This document shows positions 34,442 to 42,537 of a stretch of 62,485 bases of DNA, one piece after another. The stretch comes from Nocardia sp. CDC159. Its GTDB lineage: Bacteria > Actinomycetota > Actinomycetes > Mycobacteriales > Mycobacteriaceae. The stretch is from NCBI RefSeq assembly GCF_023740735.1, contig NZ_JAMRXH010000024.1:31239-93723 (forward strand), in the 5' to 3' direction. A program made the position numbers and the translations under genes. The notes beneath the pieces are model-generated. The model had not been told where the DNA came from, did no database searches, and saw nothing but the letters and a program-made list of their open reading frames with translations. Positions within the stretch are counted from its first letter, which is position 1; the number at the start of each line of letters is the position of its first letter.

Positions 34442-34735
34442 TCAGGGAGAGGTGTTGTCGGACACCGTGATAACGGTCGCTCCCCGCAGCGAGGCGGGGA
34501 CCTCGCCACCGTCGAAGTGTGCGAGGCTCGGCACGATCACGGTGGCGACCCCGAGCGAGTTCGCGATCGACCGTAATCGGGCGGCCGGGTTGTCGGTATG
34601 CGCTCCGAAAGCGATGGTCTTGCGCAGGTCGTAGCCCAATCGCTTTGCCAGGCTGCGCATTTGGATCTCGTCCCAGTGTTGCCGCGGGCCCGCTATGTCG
34701 CGCCGCAGATATCCGATCGCGCCGATCCTCGCCAT
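34442..34735 (-). CDS. Resolvase-N-like small protein, first operon gene
   Basis: The 97-aa protein begins MARIGAIGYLRRDIAGP and continues WDEIQMRSLAKRLGYDLRKT, then a VATVIVPSLAHFDGG strand. This alternation looks like the N-terminal fold of serine recombinases, but the catalytic Ser of the YxRxS motif is absent (YLRRD) and no DNA-binding part follows, so recombination is unlikely. It is the promoter-proximal gene of the six-gene operon. A similar stand-alone protein is common in Nocardia-type genomes, function unknown. Confidence 0.65.
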   Translation of the reverse strand: MARIGAIGYLRRDIAGPRQHWDEIQMRSLAKRLGYDLRKTIAFGAHTDNPAARLRSIANSLGVATVIVPSLAHFDGGEVPASLRGATVITVSDNTSP

Positions 34736-34836
34736 ATCCTCCGCCCCCTGGTGTAGCCGGTGCGGGGGCGCGCGGGCGCCCGAGCATCATCGATCGAAGC
34801 GCTTGTCACCGATCGGTATGTGCTGACTTCCCCTCG

Positions 34837-34934
34837 ACGCCAGTACATATCGCCGTTCGGCCCGCATACCTCCGTATATGGCCGATACTTTCGCATCTAC
34901 GTCAGTACATGTCAATCGTTGTACTGTGTACTAT
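34837..34934. promoter_or_regulatory. Divergent promoter with four AGTACA half-sites
   Basis: Two 15-bp direct repeats with 13 identities occur at 34837-34851 (ACGCCAGTACATATC) and 34899-34913 (ACGTCAGTACATGTC). The inverted hexamer TGTACT follows at 34920-34925 and 34927-34932. TACTAT at 34929-34934 is a likely -10 for the plus-strand HTH gene. The region separates the six-gene operon from the divergent HTH gene, so it is the expected binding zone of one or both HTH proteins. Confidence 0.6.
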
Positions 34935-34977
34935 CGGGAGGACGGTTCACTCGGGACGGAGGATCGTGGACGACGGC

Positions 34978-35415
34978 ATGACGACCGCCGAGGCACCGAC
35001 GGAGTTGGCGGCGAAGATCAACAGGCTGTTCGACGTCATGCGCAAGCCTTCGGATCCGCCGCTGTCCAATGCCGCTGCCGCCGAGGCGATTACGCAGGCC
35101 ACCGGCACATCGATCAGTTCGGCGTATCTGTGGCAGTTGCGCTCGGGGCTGAAGTCGAATCCCACCGTCGTACATCTGCGTGCGATCGCCCAGTTCTTCG
35201 GCGTCCCGGCGTCCTACCTCATCGATGCGGGCCCCGACGAGGAGATCGAGTCGCAGCTGAGCATGCTGCAGGCCATGAAGGACGCGGGCGTGCGCAATCT
35301 CGCGCTGCGCGCCTCCGGTCTCGCCCCGCGGACGCTCGCGGGTATCGCCGCCATCGTGGACCGCGCGCGCGAGGTGGAGAACCTACCGCCGATCGATCCG
35401 CCGGAAGGTTCGTGA
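34978..35415 (+). CDS. HTH (XRE/EspR-like) DNA-binding protein, divergent
   Basis: The 145-aa protein has LAAKINRLFDVM, an HTH with SNAAAAEAITQATGTSISSAYLWQ and the recognition end LRSGLKSNPT, then LRAIAQFFGVPASYLID and a helical tail KDAGVRNLALRASGL that matches the tail of the operon's own HTH protein. The two are paralogs of about equal size. ATG 34978 is given; GTG 34966 is an alternative, with GGAGG at 34958-34962. It probably regulates the divergent operon through the AGTACA sites. Confidence 0.87.
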   Translation: MTTAEAPTELAAKINRLFDVMRKPSDPPLSNAAAAEAITQATGTSISSAYLWQLRSGLKSNPTVVHLRAIAQFFGVPASYLIDAGPDEEIESQLSMLQAMKDAGVRNLALRASGLAPRTLAGIAAIVDRAREVENLPPIDPPEGS

Positions 35416-35430
35416 ATCCGCGGCCGGAGA

Positions 35431-35757
35431 TCAGCCCACGCGCACTTCCTTCTTGGTGGTTCCGCCGTTCGGGCACCAGACCCACACCTGGTGGGTGCCC
35501 GGCGGAACATTGTCGACGAAGAGATTTCCGGACGGGGCCACCGCGAGGCTGTCCGTCTGCGGCGTCCCGGCGTAGGGATCCACCCGGCACCATTCCGGGC
35601 GATCGGAGCTGTTCGGTTTCACGCTCACGACCAGCCAGTTCTTCCCGGCGACCACATCCACGCTCGGCGGTTCCACCTCGGCCCCGGCGACCCCGGCCAT
35701 GATTACCGGCACCGCGAAAAGCGAAGCGACACAACCCAGAATCCTCGAAGCCCGCAT
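35431..35757 (-). CDS. Secreted protein of unknown function, 108 aa
   Basis: MRASRILGCVASLFAVPVIM followed by AGVAGA is a clear secretion signal; the mature part (about 83 aa) is beta-rich with two cysteines (EWCRVDP and WVWCPNGG) likely disulfide-bonded. ATG 35757 is chosen because it starts the signal peptide; a frame-linked ATG at 35793 only adds polar residues. It converges with the HTH gene (15-nt gap). No family recognised. Confidence 0.7.
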   Translation of the reverse strand: MRASRILGCVASLFAVPVIMAGVAGAEVEPPSVDVVAGKNWLVVSVKPNSSDRPEWCRVDPYAGTPQTDSLAVAPSGNLFVDNVPPGTHQVWVWCPNGGTTKKEVRVG

Positions 35758-35842
35758 GCCTCCACAGTGCTGGCCGCCGAGCGCGTTGCCCATACGTCAA
35801 TTCATCCGGCTTGTCACGGTCGCGACGGATGCGGTAACCGGA

Positions 35843-36457
35843 TCAGCGGGCGTGAGCTCGATCCAGGCCCGCCTCGACGAGCATGGTCAGCAGCATTTCG
35901 AAGGCCTGGTCCACGCGTCGGCGGTCCGCGGTGATGAGGAGGTCGATCTGCAGGCCGCGAATCTGGGCGAGGATGAGGGTGGCGGCCTGCGCCGCGGTGT
36001 CGGGCGGCCAACCGTGGTGAACCAGCGCCTCGCCGAACACATCCAGTCCGTCGTGCACCAGGGCCTGCGGCGGGATCGTCGGTGGGTCGGTGGCTTGCCT
36101 TGTGGCGGCGGCGAGTTCGAACAGGAGCAGGAACTGTCGCTGCGCTTCCGGTCGGCACAGATGCCGCCATACCGCGCGCAGTAGCTCGGCGCCGGAATCG
36201 GTCTCGCTCGCGTCCAGGCTCCGCAGCCAGGCGCGGAACTCGGCGAGCATGGCGGTCAGAATCTCGGTGAGCAGCGCCTCCACGGTTCCGAAGTGCCGCA
36301 TGACGGTGACATGACTGACGCCGAGGGCGGGTGCCAGCGATCGCAGCGTCAGATCGCCCACGCCGTGGTCGAGGACGTAACGAGTCGCGGCCTGCAGCAA
36401 TTCCGGTCGCCGATGCTGGTAGCGCAGGGTGCGGCCGTCGACCTGGTTCTCGCTCAT
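35843..36457 (-). CDS. TetR-family transcriptional regulator
   Basis: The 204-aa regulator has the HTH region LLQAATRYVLDHGVGDLTLR followed by SLAPALGVSHVTVMRHFGTVEALL (about residues 20-63) and a helical ligand domain. It is divergent from the DJ-1 family gene; the 137-bp gap holds a perfect 20-bp palindrome plus a related half-element, the probable operator. ATG 36457 is chosen because the frame upstream runs into the operator. Confidence 0.9.
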   Translation of the reverse strand: MSENQVDGRTLRYQHRRPELLQAATRYVLDHGVGDLTLRSLAPALGVSHVTVMRHFGTVEALLTEILTAMLAEFRAWLRSLDASETDSGAELLRAVWRHLCRPEAQRQFLLLFELAAATRQATDPPTIPPQALVHDGLDVFGEALVHHGWPPDTAAQAATLILAQIRGLQIDLLITADRRRVDQAFEMLLTMLVEAGLDRAHAR

Positions 36458-36480
36458 CGGAGGGCATCCTACTGTGCCGA

Positions 36481-36520
36481 GTTGCACGTAACAAATGGTT
36501 GACGTAACAGATGTTACGTC
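36481..36520. promoter_or_regulatory. TetR operator: 20-bp perfect palindrome plus repeat
   Basis: GACGTAACA-GA-TGTTACGTC at 36501-36520 is a perfect 9-2-9 palindrome. A direct-repeat relation is also present: GTTGCACGTAACAAATG (36481-36497) then GTTGACGTAACAGATG (36498-36513). TAGTAT at 36521-36526, directly after the palindrome, is a candidate -10 for the plus strand. Confidence 0.75.
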
Positions 36521-36594
36521 TAGTATTGGCGGCGCGGAACTACAGTGCCGCCGCCCACTCCGCGGGAGGGGCGGGGAGATGAAAGTGAATTTGC

Positions 36595-37200
36595 GTGACC
36601 ACATATGGATTGCTGATCTTCGACAACGTCGACGAGATCGACCTGGCCGGACCCTGGGAGGTGTTCACCGTCTCCTCCCTGCTACGCGGTAACGCCGACA
36701 CCGTCGTGCTCATCGCGGAACACCCGGATCCGGTCCGCTGCCACAAGGGGATGCGCATCATCCCCGACCACACCTTCGCCGACCACCCGCCGCTGGACGT
36801 GCTGCTGATCCCCGGCGGCACCGGCCCCATGGAGCAGCAGTCCAATCGGGTGCTGACCGACTGGATCGCCGCGGTCTCGGCGCGGGCCACGTGGGTGACC
36901 AGCGTCTGTTCGGGGGTCGTGCTGCTGGCCGAGGCGGGGCCCGCGCGGGGCCGTCGGGTGTGTATCAATCGCGATATGGAGGACGAGCTCGAGGCCCGCG
37001 GCGACGTCACGGTCGTGCGCGGCTCGCGGTACGTCGTCGACGGCAACCTCGTCACCTCCCAGGCCGCCTGCACCGGGATCGATATGGCGTTGGGGCTCAT
37101 CGCCCGGCTGCACGGTGTCGATCACGCGCGCGTCCTGTGCGACATGCTTCAGCACGAGCCCGCTCCGGCCGAGTTCGCCGACGCCGCGCTCGATCGGTGA
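36595..37200 (+). CDS. DJ-1/PfpI family protein
   Basis: The 201-aa class I glutamine amidotransferase-like protein has the nucleophile elbow TSVCSGVVLLAEAG (Cys about residue 103) and DVLLIPGGTGPM upstream, which are the DJ-1/PfpI hallmarks. It lacks the AraC DNA-binding tail of larger relatives. Start at GTG 36595 begins the first beta strand (TYGLLIFDNVDEIDLAGPWEVF); no good ribosome site decides it. The type-B carboxylesterase starts 21 nt later, so they form an operon opposite the TetR gene. Substrate unknown; isonitrile hydratases are relatives. Confidence 0.87.
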   Translation: MTTYGLLIFDNVDEIDLAGPWEVFTVSSLLRGNADTVVLIAEHPDPVRCHKGMRIIPDHTFADHPPLDVLLIPGGTGPMEQQSNRVLTDWIAAVSARATWVTSVCSGVVLLAEAGPARGRRVCINRDMEDELEARGDVTVVRGSRYVVDGNLVTSQAACTGIDMALGLIARLHGVDHARVLCDMLQHEPAPAEFADAALDR

Positions 37201-37220
37201 GAACGCAGAGGTACTGATCA

Positions 37221-38732
37221 ATGTCGATCGAATCCATGCGTGTCACCCCCCTGCGGCGGACCACCGAGGGGATGATCCGTGGGACCGTCGTCGACGGCGT
37301 CGCGGTCTTCCGCGGAATCCCCTACGCCCAGCCGCCCGTGGGGCGATGGCGATTCGCCGCACCGCAGCACCCCCTGCCCTGGACGGGAGTTCGACCGGCG
37401 GTGCGGTTCGGCCCGCCGTCCCCGCAGCCGACTCTGCCCGGATCTCCTCCGGTACCCACCGAGGGCCTCGAGGATCCGGATCAGTGGTTGACGCTCAATA
37501 TCTGGACTCCCGACCCGGAGGCGGGCGGTCTGCCGGTGATGGTCTGGATTCACGGCGGCGCCAACCAGATCGGATGGTCGGGTCTGCCGCTGTACGACGG
37601 TTCACTGCTGGCCGGGCACGGTGTCGTGGTCGTCACGGTCAACTACCGCCTCGGCTTCGAGGGATTCGCTCGGATCGCGGACGCGATCGACAACCGGGGT
37701 CTGCTCGATCAGGCGGCCGCATTGGCGTGGATCCAGCGCAATATCGCGTCCTTCGGCGGTGATCCGGACAATGTGACCGTCTTCGGCCAGTCCTCCGGCG
37801 GTGGTTCGGTGCTGGCGCTGATGACGATGCCCGCCGCGCGGGGCCTGTTCACCAGGGCCATCGCGCAGAGTCCGAGCGCATATCCCTTCGGCCCGGAGCT
37901 GGCCGATGCCGTCTGCGCCCGCATCGCCGAGACCGCCGGTGTCGAGCCGACCACCAACGCTCTGGCGCGGCTCACCCCGCGGCAACTCGTCGAGGTCACC
38001 CAGGTCGTCCAGGGCGCACCGCCCGCCGATTGGTGGGGGTCGGCCCGGCACTTCTCGTGGCTGCTGCTGTTCGGGCCGGTGGTCGATGGTGTCGTACTGC
38101 CGCGGGCCCCGCGTGCGGCGCTCGCCGACGGCGTGGGCCGCGAGATCGATCTGCTGATCGGTCACACCCGCGACGAATGGCGAATCTTCGGCGCCCTGCC
38201 GACCGCCCCTCCGGTCACCCCCGAGCTGACCGAACAGGTGCTGCGGGATCTGTGGCCCGGCGACCCGGAGCAGTACCGAGCGGCCTTCCCGGACGCCGAT
38301 CACCGGGAACTGCACGAGCTCGTACTCGGCGATCGCCTGTTCAGAATGCCCACGGTGCACCTGGCGCAGGCACATTCGGCCGCTGGCGGTCGCACCCACC
38401 TCTATGAGCTGCGCTACGACCGGACGCCGGTCGGGGCCGCCCACTCCGCCGACCTTCCCCTGGTCTTCGGGTCGTTCGCCGCGGCGGGATCGATCCATCG
38501 CGATCCGCCCGAGGCGGGGGCGGTGGCGCTGGCGGCGGACATTCGGGCGTCGTGGACGGCCTTCGCCCGCACCGGAAATCCCGGTTGGCCGGTCTATCGC
38601 GAACACGACCAGCAGGTGCGGCTCTACGACAACGACGGCGCCCATACCGGAACCTATCCGGAAACCCGATCGCAATCGCTGTGGCAACGCCATGCCCTCG
38701 GCGCACCGCTGCCACTCGGCGAGAACGGCTGA
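37221..38732 (+). CDS. Type-B carboxylesterase
   Basis: The 503-aa alpha/beta hydrolase of the carboxylesterase/para-nitrobenzyl esterase family cleaves ester bonds. It shows FRGIPYAQPPVGRWRF, the oxyanion loop WIHGGANQIG, and the nucleophile elbow FGQSSGGGS (Ser about residue 192; the family more often has FGESAGG). A catalytic His is expected near PLVFGSF. No signal peptide, so cytoplasmic. It sits 20 nt after the DJ-1 gene and probably shares its TetR control. Confidence 0.92.
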   Translation: MSIESMRVTPLRRTTEGMIRGTVVDGVAVFRGIPYAQPPVGRWRFAAPQHPLPWTGVRPAVRFGPPSPQPTLPGSPPVPTEGLEDPDQWLTLNIWTPDPEAGGLPVMVWIHGGANQIGWSGLPLYDGSLLAGHGVVVVTVNYRLGFEGFARIADAIDNRGLLDQAAALAWIQRNIASFGGDPDNVTVFGQSSGGGSVLALMTMPAARGLFTRAIAQSPSAYPFGPELADAVCARIAETAGVEPTTNALARLTPRQLVEVTQVVQGAPPADWWGSARHFSWLLLFGPVVDGVVLPRAPRAALADGVGREIDLLIGHTRDEWRIFGALPTAPPVTPELTEQVLRDLWPGDPEQYRAAFPDADHRELHELVLGDRLFRMPTVHLAQAHSAAGGRTHLYELRYDRTPVGAAHSADLPLVFGSFAAAGSIHRDPPEAGAVALAADIRASWTAFARTGNPGWPVYREHDQQVRLYDNDGAHTGTYPETRSQSLWQRHALGAPLPLGENG

Positions 38733-38827
38733 CGTGGAAGGATTTCAGGCAAACTACAGGCCAACAACGTCCGCAATCGCTGCGGCATAACCGATTTCGG
38801 CCCTACGATCTTGCTTGCCGTTCCGAG

Positions 38828-38852
38828 CGCGGGCGGTGCCTCACCGCCCGCG
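38828..38852 (+). terminator. Hairpin downstream of carboxylesterase
   Basis: An 11-bp perfect stem (CGCGGGCGGTG and its complement) encloses a 3-nt loop about 95 bp after the carboxylesterase stop; no T run. The rest of 38733-38906 shows nothing else recognisable. Confidence 0.55.
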
Positions 38853-38906
38853 ATCGTGCTGTCTGATTGCCGTCGATCGTGAACAGATCCAGGAGCAGAC
38901 CTGCCG

Positions 38907-39170
38907 ATGACATCCGAACTTGCGGTCTACCTACTCACTGCCCTCGCCTTTCCCCTCCTGCTGGCATTGGCGAAATGGCTGACCGGACTTGGGCTTCCGA
39001 AGCCAAGGGCGCGGATCGACGAGGAGATTTGGCCGACCCGGACGCCCGGACGTGATCGCGAGGATCCATACCGGCGTCCCTCCGGCATCCATGCCGCCGG
39101 TTCGGTCACCGATATCCAACGACGTATGCGGACGAGCGTGCGGACCCGGCCTCCGGCCTTGCGCCGATGA
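38907..39170 (+). CDS. Small membrane protein, 87 aa
   Basis: The 87-aa protein has one N-terminal TM helix (LAVYLLTALAFPLLLALAKWL) and a basic, Arg/Pro-rich cytoplasmic tail. A weak AGCAG site precedes ATG 38907. No family recognised; GC-rich codon use and a membrane helix make it plausible but unproven. Confidence 0.45.
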   Translation: MTSELAVYLLTALAFPLLLALAKWLTGLGLPKPRARIDEEIWPTRTPGRDREDPYRRPSGIHAAGSVTDIQRRMRTSVRTRPPALRR

Positions 39171-39175
39171 CTCGG

Positions 39176-40588
39176 TCAGCGCTGGCCGATGGGCTGCTGT
39201 GTGGCGGCGGCGAGCAGGGTGCCCGCACTCTGTAGCCAGGCGGGCCAGCTCGCCGGATCCAGCAGCATCGAGCCCTCGTCGCGGATTTCGCATCCGGCGG
39301 TCATCGGGACACCGTCGAAGCGATCCTTCAGCCAGACGAGTTCCTGTGCCACGGCGACGTATTCGGCCGTGATGTGCTCGCTGAAGTGGTCACGGGTGTA
39401 CACCACGCGTGCCTCGGGATCGCTGCAGTAGTAGTCCACCAGCCGGTTGACGGAGTCGATGGGGACGACCCAGTCCGGGTTGGCATTGAACATGAACATC
39501 GGAGCCCTGGGGACAGCGTGACCCATCCGGAGCTCGTCGAAGACCCGATCGGGCACCGGGCCGTGGAAGGGGTCCGCGATGTCGAACATCTGCTCGTAGG
39601 GCAGGAAGGGCAGGACCGGGAGCGAATACAGATAGCACAGACCGGATTTCACCGAGTCCAGCGTCTTCAGGGCGGGACTCATGTGCTGGTCGAGATAGGC
39701 CGCCAACTCGGCGTATTCCCGTCGGGCGCCCAATATCCCGCTGAGCAACAGCCCGGAGGCCAGGTTGCCGTTGGCCAGTTTCACCATGGCCCGCAGGTCG
39801 GCGGGGATGCCTCCCTCCACGACACCGACGATGTCCAGTTCGGGGGCGTAGGACGGATGCAGTTCCGCGGCGTGGCCGGACGGGATCGCACCGCCGGAGT
39901 AGCCGGCCAGGGCCACCTTCGTAGCCACGCCGGACAATCCCAGCGGCACGAAGTTCTCCGCCGCGCGGATGCTGTCCAGGGTGATCCGTCCGTTGAGCGG
40001 TCCCGCGCCGAACGCCATATTCGGCCCGTCGAAGTCGGGCATGTTCACCACCCACCCGGCCCCGGCGGCCGTGATCGGGAGGAGGAACTCGGTGCCCACG
40101 AGGAGCGAGCCGATCAGCGGAGGGGGTATCGCGCCCAGCTGAAGTACGTACGACGGCGAACAATAGCGAGGGCCGCTGGTATCCGTCGCGAACTGATAGG
40201 ACAGCAGATTCCACGGTTGCCCGCCGTCGCCGCCGCGCGGTTTCATCACCGTCGTCACCGCCGCGATGGGGCGATCCAGATGATCGGTCGATCGGAACGA
40301 CAGCTGCCAGGCATCGACGTTGATGGGCAGGACCGCTTCGAATCCCAGGTGCACCTCGCGGGCGGCGATGATCTCCCCGGCTTGCTTCGCCGCGATCACG
40401 TCGGCCGGTGGGTCGTAGAAGGCGGGGTCGAACTGTGGCTGGGCCGGCGGCACCCCGGGCGGCAGCACCGGCTGAACCGGCAGCGGGGTCGGTTCCGCCC
40501 TACCGGCCCCGGCCAGCACCGTGGACCAGGTCGCGGCAATGGCCACTGCCATGGTCCAACTCGTGACCCTCGAAACCAGCGATCTCAT
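39176..40588 (-). CDS. Secretory lipase (LIP family), copy A
   Basis: The 470-aa secreted lipase of the fungal-type LIP family (PF03583) starts with a signal peptide (residues 1-31, VLAGAGRA). The nucleophile elbow is AGYSGGAIPSG near residue 219; the catalytic Asp region is FNANPDWVVPIDSV and the His region RDHFSEHI. It hydrolyses acylglycerols or other esters outside the cell. It is a paralog of the gene at 41000-42430 on the same strand; a 39-aa membrane peptide gene lies between. Confidence 0.9.
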   Translation of the reverse strand: MRSLVSRVTSWTMAVAIAATWSTVLAGAGRAEPTPLPVQPVLPPGVPPAQPQFDPAFYDPPADVIAAKQAGEIIAAREVHLGFEAVLPINVDAWQLSFRSTDHLDRPIAAVTTVMKPRGGDGGQPWNLLSYQFATDTSGPRYCSPSYVLQLGAIPPPLIGSLLVGTEFLLPITAAGAGWVVNMPDFDGPNMAFGAGPLNGRITLDSIRAAENFVPLGLSGVATKVALAGYSGGAIPSGHAAELHPSYAPELDIVGVVEGGIPADLRAMVKLANGNLASGLLLSGILGARREYAELAAYLDQHMSPALKTLDSVKSGLCYLYSLPVLPFLPYEQMFDIADPFHGPVPDRVFDELRMGHAVPRAPMFMFNANPDWVVPIDSVNRLVDYYCSDPEARVVYTRDHFSEHITAEYVAVAQELVWLKDRFDGVPMTAGCEIRDEGSMLLDPASWPAWLQSAGTLLAAATQQPIGQR

Positions 40589-40805
40589 GGCCACCTCGAA
40601 TTCAGATAGGCGAGGCGGACGGCGGGGTCCCGTTCGACGATTCCGGCCGCTCCCGTCCCGCAACCGCGTGGGAATATTGCCACCGAAGGTGCGGTGAAGC
40701 CGTCGCTGATCTTAATGGACCGGTTCGATCGGTCGGCTCATCCCACGCGGTCGGCCCCGGCCGGTGTGGCGCTGCTGCCGGTCGTGGCCCGGCTGGATCG
40801 GATTT

Positions 40806-40925
40806 TCAGCTGGGAATTCCGAGCAGGTTCCCGATGCCGCTGATGATCGCCAGCGGCACGGCTATGGCGACGATTCCGGCGATGATCAGCGCCCAGGCGA
40901 TCGCGGCTTCCGGAGTTCCGCCCAT
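40806..40925 (-). CDS. 39-aa membrane microprotein
   Basis: The peptide is almost wholly hydrophobic after MGGTPE: AAIAWALIIAGIVAIAVPLA then IISGIGNLLGIPS. One TM helix with a short amphipathic end is predicted. The ribosome site AGGAGG lies 6 nt before ATG 40925, the best in this neighbourhood, which argues strongly for translation. It sits 75 bp after the upstream lipase gene and 217 bp before the next one. No family recognised. Confidence 0.65.
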   Translation of the reverse strand: MGGTPEAAIAWALIIAGIVAIAVPLAIISGIGNLLGIPS

Positions 40926-40999
40926 GGCTACCTCCTGTGCTGAGTGTTCCTTGCCTGTAAGCGAGTTCGGTGATTCTCTTTTCCGATCGAGCGCACTCC

Positions 41000-42430
41000 C
41001 TAGGTCGTGTGGGGGAGTTGGCCGATTGCCTGGCCGGTGAGCAATCCGGCGATGGTGGGCCATTTCTCGCCGATCATGTCGGCCAGGTCGGCGTCGGAGA
41101 GGACGCTGAACGGGCTGGTGATATTGCAGCCGGTCGGCAAGGGCTTGCCCTCCAGGCGGTCCACGACGAAGTCGTAGCCTTTCGGGAGCCAGGCCAGGAG
41201 TCCGGCGATGTGTTCGGCCAGGAATTCACGGGTGTAGGTGATGGATTGGCCCGGGTCCTGGCAATACCAATCCACCAGCCGGTCGGTGGCCGCGTTCGGG
41301 ATCAGGGTGTCGTTCTGGGCGTGGTAGATGTACATCGGCATGCTGGGGCGCTGCTGGCCGAGACGGTTCTCCTCGATCGCCTGCGTGATCGCCGGTTCCT
41401 CGAGCACTCCGTCCGGTTGTGTGCCGGTGTATCCGCCCAGGTAGTTCCAGAAGGGGAAGATGACCGACCCCAGGGGCGCATGGCACAGAAAACTCTTGGT
41501 CGTCAACATGAATCGGGTGAACCAGTCCGTCTTGGTGTCCAGGACGTGCCGCACCTCGGGGTATTCGGCGGCGAATCCGAAGAACGCCCCGCCGATCAAC
41601 CCGGCGGAGATCTGGGAGTTGTTCTGCCGGATCACCGCCTTCAGATCGGCCTCCACGACGCCGCCGATGCCGACGCCGACGATGTTCAGTTCGGGCGCGT
41701 AGGTCTGCGCGTGCTCGGCCGCCCATCCGGTCGGGATGGTGCCGCCGGAATAGCCCAGCAGTCCGACGCGGGTCCGATCGCCCGCGGTCAGTTGTAGCGG
41801 TGCGAAATCGATTGCCGCGCGGATCGCGTCTAGGGTTGCCTGGCCGCCGAGGCGGGCGGCGCCGTAGGCGGAATTCGGTCCCTGATAGTCCGGAAGCGAC
41901 AATGCGTACCCCTTGGACAGGGCCGCGACGATGGCGAGATTGCTTTCGAGCATGTTGACGAAATCCGAATACCACGGAATGCTGCCCTGCTGGATTCCGT
42001 AGGACGGTGCGCAATACATCGCGGTGGAATCCTCGGCGATCTGATACGACAGCAGCTTCCGGCCGTCCGGCGGCGCTTCGCCGCGCGGTTTGATCAATGT
42101 GGTCACCGTCGCGATCGCGTTACCGTGACTGTCGTTGGTCCGATACAGGACCTGCCATGCGTCGATGTTCTCCGGCAGCACATTGAAAAAGGCCGCGGTG
42201 ATCTGGCGAGCCTTCAAAATTCCGCCGGGCGGAGCCGCCACGATATCGCTCGCGGGCGCCTTGTAGAACGGGTCGAGCTCCGGCGGCAGGACCGCCACCG
42301 GAAGCGGTTGGATCGGGACGTCCGTCCTCGCCTGTGCCGGGCCGACGAATATGCCCGCCGACACCGTTACGAGCAGGCAGCCGACGATTCCCGCCACCCA
42401 CCGACTCGGCGTCGTTGCCGATGTTCTCAT
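41000..42430 (-). CDS. Secretory lipase (LIP family), copy B
   Basis: The 476-aa secreted lipase has a signal peptide (residues 1-34, ending GPAQA), the nucleophile elbow LGYSGGTIPTGWAAE near residue 219, YHAQNDTLIPNAAT (catalytic Asp) and FLAEHIAG (His). It has the same layout as copy A. GAGGAGCGACC precedes ATG 42430. A 23-bp palindrome just upstream suggests repressor control. It feeds extracellular lipid use, as expected for a lipid-storing actinomycete. Confidence 0.91.
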   Translation of the reverse strand: MRTSATTPSRWVAGIVGCLLVTVSAGIFVGPAQARTDVPIQPLPVAVLPPELDPFYKAPASDIVAAPPGGILKARQITAAFFNVLPENIDAWQVLYRTNDSHGNAIATVTTLIKPRGEAPPDGRKLLSYQIAEDSTAMYCAPSYGIQQGSIPWYSDFVNMLESNLAIVAALSKGYALSLPDYQGPNSAYGAARLGGQATLDAIRAAIDFAPLQLTAGDRTRVGLLGYSGGTIPTGWAAEHAQTYAPELNIVGVGIGGVVEADLKAVIRQNNSQISAGLIGGAFFGFAAEYPEVRHVLDTKTDWFTRFMLTTKSFLCHAPLGSVIFPFWNYLGGYTGTQPDGVLEEPAITQAIEENRLGQQRPSMPMYIYHAQNDTLIPNAATDRLVDWYCQDPGQSITYTREFLAEHIAGLLAWLPKGYDFVVDRLEGKPLPTGCNITSPFSVLSDADLADMIGEKWPTIAGLLTGQAIGQLPHTT

Positions 42431-42451
42431 GGTCGCTCCTCTATACGGGCA

Positions 42452-42474
42452 TACGTACAGCTATCTTGTACGTA
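42452..42474. promoter_or_regulatory. Palindromic operator of lipase B
   Basis: TACGTACA and TGTACGTA flank a 7-nt centre (8-7-8, perfect arms), 22 bp before the lipase B start. The following GTACCAGAT (42477-42485) is also found at the 43610 operator. Confidence 0.6.
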
Positions 42475-42537
42475 CGGGTACCAGATTAACTCACGCTGCT
42501 GTGTTGTGGAACACTCTCGAGCAATTGCGGCACGCGC

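Noticed and set aside
34442..34735. Serine recombinase or resolvase gene
   Set aside because: No catalytic Ser and no DNA-binding domain; only the general fold pattern is similar.
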